DNA from: Maylandia zebra
Taxonomy: Eukaryota > Chordata > Actinopteri > Cichliformes > Cichlidae
NCBI RefSeq assembly: GCF_041146795.1
Contig: NC_135175.1
Span: 32,302,136 to 32,366,135, forward strand
Length of the DNA stretch: 64,000 bases
Reading direction: 5' to 3'
The position numbers and the translations under genes are program-made. A model generated the notes under the pieces. The model was not told the origin of the DNA and made no database searches. It saw only the letters and a program-made list of their open reading frames with translations. This document shows, piece by piece, positions 52,746-64,000 of the stretch. The stretch's first letter is position 1. Each line of letters begins with the position of its first letter.

Positions 52746-53345
52746 ATGGTTCTGGGTCGTGTGATCCAGTGTTTTTGTGTTTCATTGTATTTTGATATTC
52801 ATTGTTTACGTTTTGGTTCATTCAGTCTTTGTTAGCTCCTAGGTTGCCTAGTTACAGTTCATTTTTCCTTATGACTCCTTTGTGTGATCCCCCCCCCTGT
52901 TAAGTTTCCTGTCCAGTCTTCGTCTGTTAATCTGTCATGTTTTATGTCCACGTTTTCTATGTTATAAAGCTTGAGTCATGTCTGTGTCTCTGTTCCTGCC
53001 CTGGTCCCACGTCCCTGTGTTCCCTCTGCTGTCATAGTGTGGCCTGTGCTTGTGTGTGTCTGTCGTACTTCCTGTGTTACATTGAAGGTACGTCTTGTGT
53101 CAGTATATTCACGTTCGTGTCCTCCCTGTCTTGTCATGTATAATTGTCCTTAGCTGTGTTCCCCTTGTGCTCCCACGTTCCTCATTACCTTCTGTGTATT
53201 TGTGTCAGAGTCTCATCTGTTCCATGTCGCATCATCTCAAAGTGTTGTGTGCGTTTCCTTGTGGTTTCCCTGTGTCTCCTTGTACCTTAGCTTTGGTTCA
53301 TCCCTTTTTGGTTTTGTTTTGCATCGCCCTTTGCCTTTAATAACA
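52746..53345 (+). repeat. T/C-rich LTR-like fossil (tentative)
   Basis: Opens tgtcatggttctgggtcgtg, which resembles LTR starts of fish gypsy-type elements, and continues as pyrimidine-rich sequence. The far end is unclear. The open frames inside are compositional. Confidence 0.25.
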
Positions 53346-54094
53346 TTTTTAAGTGGGGAAACCAAGAGGTAGAAGCAGCATTGTAAAACATGCTGGAACA
53401 TAAATTTTAGTCTGTGGAAGAGGGACTGAGTGACCCTAAGAAGAGATGCAGATTGTTTGTTTTTGTTGGGTGTTTTCTTAGCATGGTTTTAGGATTGTCT
53501 AATAAAAGTCTAAAAAAAGACAAAAGTAGCCTGATATCAGACAAAACTGAAGTAAACATGAGAGAACAGTAACTCATGCCTGTATGTGAGTTGAGTTGGT
53601 ATTTTATCACACGATGAAGCATAGAGACTAAGAGCCTCATTCCTGTTTGTTCCAATTTATTTTAAGTACGTGGTTCTTGGTTTTTTGTCTTTTCCTTTGC
53701 ATAAATAAAGACATCTTCCCAGGGTTTAGGCTTCAGCTATGGCTAAAACTGTGCAATTTGGTTCATAAAATACACTGCTAGGCATGAAAGTAGCTTTGTG
53801 CTTGAAAATGAAAATGAAAAGAAAGGGGTTGACAGAGTTTAGAGGCAGGGTCTGTGACCTGGCAAATTTGTCCAGCAGTATTCTGCTAATGCATGCTGAA
53901 ATTATCTAAAATCTTCTGTTTGATAATGACAAAAATAACTGCTATGCAAAAATGCTCACTAACATCCAGCTCCATCTGATTCCATGACGTCTGGATAACA
54001 ACTGTTTACTAACAGTAGATGTAGCCACTGTGACATCACTTATTTACTAGTGAAGTCCAGTTTTGGGCCCAATAAAAGAAATGTATGTAATATG

Positions 54095-54286
54095 TGTCAG
54101 GGTTCCTGGGTCAGTGACCAAGTGTTTTCAGTTTGTTCAGGTTCAGTTTATTTTGTCACTCGTTCTCATTTCCTGTTGTTCTGTTCATGTTACTTCCATG
54201 TACTTCGGCATAATAAACACCATTATCCTGCACCGTGAGTCCAGCGTTTGGGTCATGTCTTCCTCTCCTCCACGCACACCCTGACA
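54095..54286 (+). repeat. Solo LTR-like fossil
   Basis: 192 bases bounded by tgtcagggt and accctgaca, with an AATAAA-type signal (cataataaacacc) and a U5-like end. No target duplication recognised. Probably a gypsy-type solo LTR. Confidence 0.45.
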
Positions 54287-54549
54287 AGATGAAATATCAG
54301 AAGGTGACAGTCTTACTTAAACTTTTATGTATTCATCCATCTTTAGTTGTGAAGAGATGATTCCAGTATACTTATAGTGGTTATGTGACATACCCAGGTC
54401 CTGTTCAGCACCAGGGCAAGTGAACCTTGGCCAAGTCCAAGACTAACATCACGTCCACAGTTCTACAATCAGAGAAAATATTTAGACTCTCAGTAAACCA
54501 TGACTGGATAACCATGACCCCCCCCCAATAATCAGACCCAGCCAAAATA

Positions 54550-54572
54550 CCCCCCCCCCCCCCCCCCCCCCC
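54550..54572. repeat. Poly-C run (23)
   Basis: Homopolymer; its length in an assembly is unreliable. Confidence 0.9.
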
Positions 54573-54974
54573 ACTCCTCCCCGATAAAGTTATGAATTAT
54601 TTTGCATAAAAAGGTTGTTGATTTTCTTCACTCAGTTATTACCAGCAAAATGGTTGCATGTTTAGCCATTTGAGACTTTACTCAGATTATTTATTTATTT
54701 AAACAGAGATCTTGACCCCCAATGTTCAGCACAAAGTTACGCCCAAGTACCTCAGACAGTGTCACTGATTCTTATTCATCCAAACATTTTTTTCTGGTTG
54801 GGCAGTTGAACTCTGTGTTAAGAGATTAAGTAATACTGTGAGCAGTTTATGATTAACTTGTTCCTCAGTGTGTCACAAAAAAGTATTTCAGACATTCAGA
54901 TGAAGGGTGTGATTTTATCGCATTGAGTACACTAACCTAGCACAAGTTACAAACAAGCTGGGTCAGATGTCATG

Positions 54975-54982
54975 TGACGTCA
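54975..54982 (+). promoter_or_regulatory. CRE-like site upstream of gene F
   Basis: Perfect tgacgtca, 42 bases before the predicted start at 55024, in the same context (tgacgtcatgtag) as before gene E. Confidence 0.4.
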
Positions 54983-55023
54983 TGTAGTATTTACTCACCT
55001 TTTAAACGCTCAGATAGTGTACC

Positions 55024-58000
55024 ATGAAACACAGCAGGATAATGGCTGGGATCAAGTGTGTCGTGTTTCTGTTGGTCCTGACTTTTCAGTGGACTTTTAT
55101 AAGAGGAGGTGAGTAGAAAATCCATTGCACATATTATCTTAATCTATTTTAAATACAAATCACAGTTATGATGTTTACAAACCAAATATAGGAGGTACTG
55201 GATAGAGCGACTGAGTCAAACTTAGAAGCTTCCAAAGCAGAAAGCTCAGGTATAAACCTCAGAAATTACAGGTACGACAAGAAACCTCTTTTTCTTTTAA
55301 TCCAGTCATTATGCAGTGAAGTAGGAATATGGTTTAAACAACATTTGAGTGTATAATAGTGAGTTTGTCCTCTATACCAACAGTGAGGATTTAATTAAAC
55401 CGATGTGGAAGCAGATTTATTTTCTCATGTATTAATCACATATTTTAATCATAATCATATCACATTGGTGATAGTAATGAAACTTTCTCACTTAGTTGTA
55501 TGCATGTGCACTTGTAATGGGAGACGTTAAACAGATAGTGAGACTGTTTATCAGGGATGTAAATCCTCACGTGACGGCCAAGCAGAAAACAAGGTCATAA
55601 TTCTCTGTGAGGGAGAAGGCTTTAAGGATGGGGCTGAAGGGGCCAACATGTAAGAGTTTGTGGAATGTTCTTTGTATGTGTCTCTGTGTATAAAGGTGCA
55701 AGGGCGGTGGCGGCAGTTCAGAGATCACCCTAGTTTTTGCAGTGTGGAGAGAATATCCTAATATCTTAATATCTTAATTGTGGTTGACATAGTTATTGTG
55801 AAATAAATCTGTCCTTAAACTTTTGAGGATTGCAAGAGAACCTGTTAGGGTGGATTCTTGCACACCTCCTAAGTGAAATCTTAGAATATCTTCTTGTTGA
55901 TGAGTCAGGAGACAGCTGGTAGCAGAGCTTGTAGGACAACCAGCTGTCACTGTTTGAGGTTTGACATTTCTGACAACATACTTCAGTTTGCTACTGTGTT
56001 GTGTTTTCTTATTTCAAAGATTTCTTGTTTTATTTTCATGTTTCTTTGCATAACTTTATTTAAAATATGTTTTTATGTTTCGGTGTGGAAACCTTTAAAA
56101 CATGCATGTATCAGGTATCTTTGTTATTGATCATATTTAGCAATTGTTCCAAATTTACACTAATTTAATAATGACACCATTAAATTCTATTTTACCAGAT
56201 TTACTTTGGATTTGCTCTGAACAGCACTACAAATAAGTAACTTTGTGCTCATTTCGTGTTTCACCAAACTCTTCTGTAGCATCGACTGGTATGTGGACAT
56301 GGTGTGTGCATCTTAGCCAAACTCTCTCTAAAAATCTTATTTTTTATCTTACTTTGACAATGAATTGAGGGGCAGCACAAAAATTTACTATGAGATAAAT
56401 AATCCAAAAATAATATGAATAACATGAAGCCAGAAAATGACCAAAATGGTCAGAATTTTCTTTCTTCCTGATATTGTTATCACTCAGATCACTTGATCTT
56501 GTGTTTAGAGCTTGTCCCTGCTAAAGCTGCTAAGAGCTTAGATTTTGGGCAGTGATCCTCCCCAAGACAGATAACTGGTTTCAGCAGATCCCAGGAACAA
56601 CATCCGAGATTTCTGTGCAGAAATCCTAGGAAAAGTAAACATACTCTGCGGGACCCTGAAGCTCCCAGGCCTCCAGTAGAGGACTTGAGCTTGGAGGATA
56701 AAGGCTACCCACAGGTCGAGTGTTTTTTTTTTGTTTGTTTGTTTGTTTGTTTTTTGTAGCTATATAATAGATATTACTTTAACTTTATTTACAAAGTTTC
56801 AAAAATTACCATGTCAGGTTAAGTGTCAAAATAACTGCTTTATTCGTTGGGATAAATTATATTGAATCAAACATTATATATAACTCATATTACACATGAT
56901 TTTATTTCTCATAACGTTGAAGGCTTCAAAACATGCATATCTGGCAAATGTTTGAGGTGTGTGGTCATCATTAATCGTTATTGTGTATATTTTTAGTTTC
57001 TCATTTATCAGCTGTAAATTAGTTCAATTCTGCTCTCAGTGTCCTTTATTTTCATAACCTTGTACTTCAGGTTTTCAGGTGTTTAAGCCTGAATGAAGTC
57101 TGTTAGAGTTCTTTTGTAAAAACTGCAAAAATTCATCCACACTGACTTCTTTGATGTGAATGATATATGGACTTTATAGGTAGGCCCTGTTTTGAATACA
57201 TTTTTCCTTCACCAGTGAAAAACCTTTATTTATACACATTTTGGTGTAACTCTAGATAACTATGTTATAATATAAAACACTAAAAAAACAATGATGCAAA
57301 ACTGGGATTAAAAAGTTAAAAATATAAAAATGGAACCCATAACTCGATTACTAATAATCAGCCTCACTAGAATAATAAAACATAAAAGTATTAATATAAA
57401 TATAAATATTAATTCAAATTAAATTAAAACAATCCAAACTTCCAACACCATAATAAAGGAAACCTAATAAGAAACAAACTCAGATACACAAACACAAAAC
57501 CTCTGATTCATGACTTTGATTATGTGTCTCTACCTGTTGTTGCAGATACTGAAGTCTCCTGCATTTTCATGGAGAGATGCTTGTTGCCATGCAGCTATGA
57601 TGGCACTGCTGTAGTCATCCACTGGCATCAGGTATCAGCAGGAGACCTTAATGTCCACTCATTCTACAATAACCAAGACCAGCTCAAACTCCAGAGTGAG
57701 CGCTTCAGAGGCAGGACGTCACTGTTCAACGACCAGATCTCCGCAGGAAACGCCTCACTGCAGCTGACAAAGGTGGAGGTTCGAGACGAAGGCAAATACA
57801 AGTGCTACACCAGCACTGACGGAGAAAGTCAGAAATCATTCATTAACCTTAAGATACGTGGTAAGAGACATACAATTTATTCATTCAATAAATTTGTCTC
57901 CTCTGTTAGTGTCCTATTTTCTGTTTTCATTTACTGCAAATGTGTCACAGTAATACTTTTGTACACAGATTTTTCAATGAAAGGTTGATTCAAAATGCTT

Positions 58001-61000
58001 CACAGAACTTCAATAGGTTTAAAAAAATATTAAATCTAAATCTTTGTTGTTGTAACACTTGATCATATTTCTGTATAAACACGTGTCACACCATTTGTTT
58101 AAAAATTGATGAAGTAGACCTAAAATATGCGAACATAACACCTGCTCCCTTTCTTTCTCTTGCAGCTCCTGTCCGTAAAGTCAACATTCAGCAGGTAGGA
58201 AACATCATCACCTGCAGCTCAGAGGGGATCTACCCTGAGCCTGAACTCGCCTGGTCCACCAGCTCTTCATCCAACAGTACTTCTAACACCACCACCACAG
58301 TCCGGCAGACTGAACGGCTTCTTTACAACATCAGCAGTTCTTTGATTGTTTCAGACAGTGGGACCGATCAAGACTACAGCTGCACCATCAGCACTCACAG
58401 AAACAGAAAGAGAGCAACTTTATTTAAACCAGGTAAGGATGTAAAAAAAAAAAAGAGTTTGTTTTTTATTAAAGACATATTATCCAATAAACTATGATGA
58501 TGTTAAATTAACCTAAAAAAAGTATTAAAATGATATTAGAAAAAATAATCAGTTCATCAGTTTAACCAGTTATAAATGTTCAATTTAGTGTCATTTTACC
58601 AAAGGAGCATGACAATATGGTCAAGTAAATTTTATAATTTGAACTCTATGGATCTAGGTCTTTAGGATAGGAAAACCACCAAATCCAGCTTCTCAAACCT
58701 TTGCAAAGATGATCCCAAAAAGGACCAGTGATGGTGTTGTGTTTGTTTTATTCTGGGCAAACTGGACGTTAGTTTTCTTTCATACCTAAATTTGGTTGAT
58801 TGGTTGTTTGGACCTCCAATTTCTTGATTGTAAAAGATTGGAGGTCCTGTTGTAAAAGCATGTGTGGTTTTAATATTACATTGGATTTAAAATGTGCTTA
58901 TCCTGTTCATGTACATCTATGAGTAATGTTTTTTTCTTCAAGTTATGCCTCGTAGTGGGTTGCATGTTGGGCCTTTTTGTATGAACCCAGTGAGTACCAA
59001 TTGTTCCTACTAAATGAGACATTATTCTTGTGCACTGGTTGGTACATCCACTTCTTAGCAGGAGAGCTGAAGATGTTAATCGATAGGTTGTGTGAGCTTT
59101 CAGGTGTGTGAATAGGTAGTTTTCTTTCACTTTTCAACAAATTCATATGTAAAGGGACATTTTTTTTAATAACCCGAGAAGATAACTTTTCACCTTTCAC
59201 ATTTGAATCCCAGTGTTGTTCACACAAGCATACTTAATATACACAGAGTTTCTCTGATGCATACTGGTTCTGTCCCCAGGACTAAAATACATTACATGGC
59301 TTAAAAACCTCACTTTGAGGGGGTCCTGCAGGCATCCTATTAAGGTGCCTGTATCACCTTAATTTGATTCCATTCAGTGAAAAGGAGTAGTAGCTCGAAA
59401 CTGAGCCCCACCCACATTAGCAAGCTCAACACCCCATCTCTAAGGCTGAGTCCAGATGTGCAGAGGAAACTCATTTATGTATAATTTTAGTCTGTCAGTC
59501 GTTACTCACAGATCAGCCTGTAAATCAACAGCTTTCCTTTCACGCTCAGCTTTCGCTTCACCACAACACACCACTACAGTATTAGCCCTTCACCACTAGT
59601 AGCTACTTAGATTGACTCAACATGACCCAGTTTTGAGGGGTTTTCCATTAGGTGGCAGTACCTGGTGTGTTTTTGATACCTACTCAGCTGAGGTACCAAA
59701 CAACCTGAGTTAATGAGAAAATGTGGCGTCAACCACCGACTGGCCAGGCAATGGTTTTACTCAATGAGTTATTATTAGACCTACTCCTTCACAAGAATCA
59801 ATCATGCTATTTTTGATATCCCACAACAAGCTGTACAAAAACCAGCACTGCCATGCGTTGCTTTCTCTGGCTCTCTATCATCAGCCTGAGTCTGACAAAA
59901 AGCCAAAGACTGAGTAGCAGATATACCGGGGCTTTGATGCCTCCAATGTTGTTGTCTGTGTGTCGCAAACAAATAACATCACAGGACCTTCAGGCCATCT
60001 TGTTACAATGACCCCAACCACACTGATGTGGTACTCAATTGTAAAGGAAAACAACCAAAACTGACGCAAGCCTCTTTGAGTTGATTAGGGAATCATGGAA
60101 AAGAGACACATCTCCAGTCTCCCACTTGACACTTCCCACACTTGTGAACATAACCCTGAGGTAGTTAAACTCCTCTACTTGGGTTAGAAACTAAACTTCA
60201 CACTCAACTCAGCCCAATGTGAGGTCACTACCAAGCAATGCTCAAAAGCAAAAAACAGAGATAAGATCCTGAGTCCACACATTTACTTCACTTTGAGATT
60301 CCATAAAATTATTAATTACTATATTTGACAAGGGACAGCCCTGGTGGAGTAAGAATAAATAAGTCTGACAAACAAAACTACGTACAGTTGTAGAGGGACC
60401 AAAAACAAAAGAAAACTAAAGCTACGCACATACTACAAGTAGTGATAGCACACAAATTTGCCTCATGTTTGCTCAGGGCAGGAGGAGCAACAGCTGGTAC
60501 TTTGCTGTCTTGCATTTTTTTCTAACGCATTATAAATACAGAAAATGGTGAAATCGGGGAAAAATATGTGAGACTAAAATGTACTTGAGTTAGCACAAAA
60601 AAATAGAAAAAATATTGAAATATTGAAAAAAAAATTCAATACAATTTTGCTGTGTGGCTACTGTGTAAAAAAATGAAGGAGGGAGGGGGATGTTGCACAT
60701 TAATAATACTTATAATCCAGATGACAAAGTTATCCAAAGTGTTTACTTATAATCAGTGTTTCTGTTTCATTTTTTCAGCTTCTGTTTGGTCAAACACTGA
60801 AACAACAATCCTCTGCCCTCCCTCTGACACTCCCTTCTCATACCTCATTTGGAGATTCAACCACAGTCGGTCCATTGTGACCAGAAGTGGGGCTGACATC
60901 TCCTACACAGTCTATGCAGGGTGGGAGCAGCACGTGAAGCATGTCTCAGAGTCGGGCAGCCTCACATTACAGGACCTTACTGCAGATCATGAGGGGATAT

Positions 61001-61566
61001 ACACCTGTGAACTCAGTGATGCTGAGGAGACGAAAGTGTCTGAGAATGAAATAAGGATGATGCCGACAGACGGAGGTGAGGTACCATAAGTTTGATTTTC
61101 AAAAACTGTCTGCAAGTTAATTCAGTCAATTTAATGTAAAGCTGCATAAAACTGAAGAGTTTTTTTTTTTAAATATCAAAAAGCAACAAAGAAGAATGAT
61201 GGGACTCAGAAGTCAACCCATCTAGGAGCCATCGCTGCAGCGAGTCTTTGCTTTACAGCATTATTATGCCTGATACTGTACAGCTCCTGTACAAGTACAA
61301 AAAAAAAAAGGTAAAATTCAATTCTGGTTGAACTTTTTATTTTTAATTTTTAATGTTTGCACTGATGGATTCAGGCAGTTTATAGACCAAACCCTGAGTA
61401 CAGAAAAGGCATTTCAATGAACTACTGCAATGTATGAATGACAGCATATGAACTAATACATTAGATCAAACTATTGTTTCCATAAAATTACAACATTTTG
61501 TTTTTGGGTTTGTTTTTGGTTTTTTTACAAAAAGCCAAATTAACTGCTGTCCCATCTAACAGATGA
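55024..61566 (+). CDS. Gene F: hhla2-like IgV-IgC-IgV membrane protein
   Basis: Predicted exons: 55024-55108, 57546-57860, 58166-58432, 60779-61075, 61184-61310, 61563-61566. They give 364 residues. Signal peptide 1-28 ([19 protein letters not shown]), IgV 29-133 ([42 protein letters not shown]), IgC 134-222 ([26 protein letters not shown]), third Ig 223-321 (TILCPPSD, LIWRFNHS, SGSLTLQDLTADHEGIYTC), TM about 335-356. With the donor after an 11-A run the tail stops at once (STKKKR). The downstream sequence 61563-61598 is open in another phase (MKCQAEAPEDQ). Same three-Ig order as mammalian HHLA2. The IgV exon is a mosaic of E-like and C-like sequence. Confidence 0.8.
55480..55770 (+). repeat. 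Insertion unique to intron 1 of gene F
   Basis: Genes D and E run from their intron sequence directly into aagatatcctaat; here about 290 bases intervene, with a TATA-like gtataaagg and a downstream gagatcaccctag. Possibly an LTR-like fossil; ends not defined. Confidence 0.3.
58811..58846. repeat. 10-bp inverted repeat
   Basis: gacctccaat and attggaggtc separated by 16 bases in an intron of gene F. Confidence 0.7.
59350..60270 (-). repeat. LINE remnant with inserted segment
   Basis: Pieces gtgcagaggaaactcattt, cagctttcgcttcaccacaac and tagttaaactcctctacttg match a common fish LINE, minus strand. About 500 bases between 59610 and 60110 do not fit and may be a second insertion. Confidence 0.45.
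61299..61309 (+). other. A11 run at the splice donor of gene F TM exon
   Basis: Eleven A followed by g|gtaaaa. Its length sets the phase into the next exon: with 11 the frame stops within two codons, with 12 it would enter MKCQAEAPEDQ. Such runs slip in sequencing and replication. Confidence 0.75.
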
Positions 61567-64000
61567 AGTGTCAGGCTGAAGCTCCAGAAGATCAAAGGTA
61601 TGAAATTTTCAGTGACAGTAGAACAGGAAATCAAAATCAAGTCATTTTTGATTGATGTTTTTGCTTAGTTTCATCTGCAGATTGTTTTCAATAATAAACA
61701 TGTTTTTGACACACATTTTAAGGTCAACATCTGACACCAACCAACTAGCTTCCAGCTAACGACATTTGTCAAGTAACATTTCCAATTAAGACAAATGGAA
61801 GCAAAAAGCTTCCCCAACCTCTGTTCTGGATCTCAGTGAATAAATGGTTCTCAGAAGCTTTTAATAAAACCCAGTTTGGATTCCAGCAACTAACAACAGA
61901 CTGGTTCCAGTTTCTTTGTGACTTCAGGAAAGCAAAAACAGACCAGATGGAAATTAAAATAATTTTGGCTCCCATACAACAACAAAAAAACAATTTTTTT
62001 TACTAACAGACTCCGGCTCATGACGTACAACATTTTTTTCTCTGTTCTCCTCCTGCCCTGATGCAGACAAAAACAACTTACTGTCAATTTTAAAATGTAA
62101 CCTAAATATTCAGTGTCCATCCTTACTGTTTCCTGGACTGAGAAGCTTGAATAATAAAGAAAAGGAAAAATGAGGCAGCACTATTTTTCAAAGAGTAAAT
62201 GAAAAACTCGAGTTTAGTAGCAAACTTGTAGTTATTCATTATTATTTTATTTTTTGTAACTGTGGTGTAAGGAAAGAGAAATCACAGTTGAAATGTATTT
62301 CATATATTTGTGTAGAAATCATGTGGTGTTCAGGGTCATGCTGTACAAAGGACAATAAAATGCAAAGCTTCACAATATCGTCTGTTCACCAGAACCACGG
62401 TTAGAGTGAAACTGAAATTATTTTAGACGATGAGGGGGACACTTAAGAAGGGAATAAGAATTTTAAAATTTGAATAATATTTTTGTAAAACATTGAATAA
62501 AGTTTGTGTTTATTACATTTTTTGAACTTTTTACTTTGTCATGTGCTTGAATCAGTGGCGTGTCTAGAAAATTTTTGTTGGGGGGGCCAGGTAGGGGCAC
62601 AGATTTGGAGAAGGGTGGCAGATGTAATTGGCAGATAATGTTTAAAAAAAAATTCTACCAACCGTTAACCATAATTCAATAACCCTATAAACCTAATAAC
62701 CAAATGCACTTTTAACTCTTATTAGAATGAGATTTTAACCACTACGGTGCAAAGTTTTTAGATACTGCGTTGATAAAGTACAAGAGATACAATCAAGGAC
62801 AGCAATATTTGCATAGTATTTTTACTGACATGTAGTGCACATATGTTTTGGGCAAAAACATTTTTGAATATTAAAATACAAACATTTGTAACAAACAATT
62901 GACAAATTAGCCAATGCCAATGCAAAACTTTATCTGCCTATTAAAAAAAGAAGATAATCTTCTCACAAACTGCTGTTTGATTTTGAAACAGGAAAAAAGT
63001 GGGGAAACAAATGAAAAGACTAACATTTGAATAAAACCTGAAAGCAAGTAAATACTTTATATGCTGCCTTACTTTGGTAATATTGATAAAGAACAACACT
63101 GGCTGATGATGAAATACAGTCAGCTGGCACAGTGACACTGCCAGTATTAACCTGCAGGGCTGGACTGGGACAAATAAATTGGGCATTTTCACTACAGACC
63201 AGCCCACCAGGTATTAAAGCCATAAAGACTTTGACTGAAAACAAACTCTGTTGTGACAGTGGTGTACAGTCTTGTTGGTATATGTATGATTTCTATACAT
63301 TTTACATCAGATAAAAACTTTGGTTGTAAGATTTTGATAATTATTTAATAAAAGCTAGATATTTGAAATGAGAATAAGAAAGAAAAGTATTTCTCTGTGC
63401 CCCCTTTCCCTGTTAATGCTCTACCTGGCCCCCTGGCAACACTTTCCTAGACCCGCCCCTGCACAGTTACCAGCTGTCAGCTGCTTAGAAAAGGATCCTG
63501 GTGTTATTTCTCAGAAACAGTTCATAACTTCCCTTCAACTCATTCATGTCACCTAAAAGGTAAACCTGTTTCTCCATCACCTGTTCAGCTCTGATGATTC
63601 AGTAAGGACATCTCCTGGTTTCATCTTCATGTTTCCCTCTCACCACATATCCAAACCGACATCATGACCAGCAGCTTTACAGCTGTGGCTCCAGCAAACA
63701 TCAGCTGATACTAGAAATTAATATTAAATACATTCTAACAACAGCTGATCAAGCTTAAACGTGCTGCTGTTGTTTAGCGCGACATCTGCTGGTTTCCTCT
63801 TTCTGGCACAAAGTGGGCGATAAACAAACAAGAGAGAAAAGCCGATCAGCTGATCATTGATCAGTTTAATGATTGAAGTAGCAACAAGAGAGGCAGGGGG
63901 AGAGAACGAGAGAAGAGGCAGCTGTGCAGCGTAACGACAGAATAACTCCAGCTTTGTGTCTTTTTCATTATAGCGAAAGTTCGGGACAAACTGCATCTCT
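61567..64000. other. 3' flank of gene F to window end
   Basis: 3' UTR with AATAAA at 62354-62359, then a DNA transposon (62553-63461). 63462-64000 holds no gene or repeat I can name. Confidence 0.55.
62553..63461. mobile_element. Non-autonomous DNA transposon (hAT-like)
   Basis: Left end cagtggcgtgtctag and right end (inverse) caggggcgggtctagg, with matching subterminal blocks (ggccaggtaggggcacag near the left; the inverse ctctacctggcccc and tgtgccccc near the right). No target duplication seen, so the superfamily is tentative. No coding capacity. Confidence 0.6.

Larger units (their letters stand above)
50615..55023. other. Spacer between genes E and F
   Basis: Gene E 3' flank to about 51800, then a hAT relic, GC-rich and T-rich LTR-like pieces, a solo LTR-like unit and a 23-C run. 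From about 54740 the upstream block of the array returns. 53350-54090 shows nothing I can name. Confidence 0.55.

Noticed and set aside
52937-53340. Several overlapping 60-80 residue frames rich in C, S, L, V
   Set aside because: They come from T/C-rich repeat sequence, with no domain or splice context.

Overview
The window looks like chromosomal DNA of a spiny-rayed teleost fish, possibly a cichlid, although the sequence alone does not prove the species. It is AT-rich, its genes are split by introns, and it is full of fish-type repeats: Tc1/mariner, hAT, LINEs, tRNA-derived SINEs, and LTR fossils. It opens with the last three exons of a fish-type NLR gene (LRR plus PRY/SPRY, 1707-3322).

The rest is a head-to-tail array, all on the + strand, of six related immunoglobulin-superfamily genes: A 5788-9063, B 14231-22114, C 25883-29848, D 34065-40050, E 42703-50614, F 55024-61566. 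Two relic signal-peptide exons lie in front of A (3964 and 5486). Each gene has a signal-peptide exon, a long first intron, an IgV exon of about 315 bp, usually an IgC exon, sometimes a third Ig exon, a transmembrane exon and a short tail. The IgV sequence (VVIHW, VHSFY, DQL, RTSLF, GNASL, DEGxYxCY) is closest to HHLA2 (B7-H7/B7-H5), a B7-family T-cell ligand. I read the array as hhla2-like cell-surface ligands.

The Ig exons begin and end in phase 1, so they can be gained or lost without a frameshift, and three layouts coexist: V-C (A, B, E), V only (C) and V-C-V (D, F). C has lost its IgC exon at a place now holding a TTTTG tract and a gypsy-type fossil. E lost its third Ig exon by deletion. 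D has two transmembrane exons in a row. E and F share a CRE-like site just upstream of the start that C and D lack. E has an out-of-frame upstream ATG, and the tail of F depends on an 11-A run at a splice donor.

Mobile elements fill the introns and spacers. Three Tc1-type elements carry open DD34E transposase frames (56-1078, 16037-17059, 46091-47116). Four hAT-like non-autonomous elements can be delimited by terminal repeats, three of them with 8-bp target duplications (one imperfect). One nest runs LINE, then SINE, then Tc1 (14866-17930). A separate theme is short perfect inverted repeats (34810, 34862, 43450, 47530, 15483), several of which look like recent template-switch events, two of them near the same homologous place in the first introns of D and E. 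Exon boundaries were set by reading frames, GT-AG sites and comparison among the six paralogs; no transcript evidence was available.
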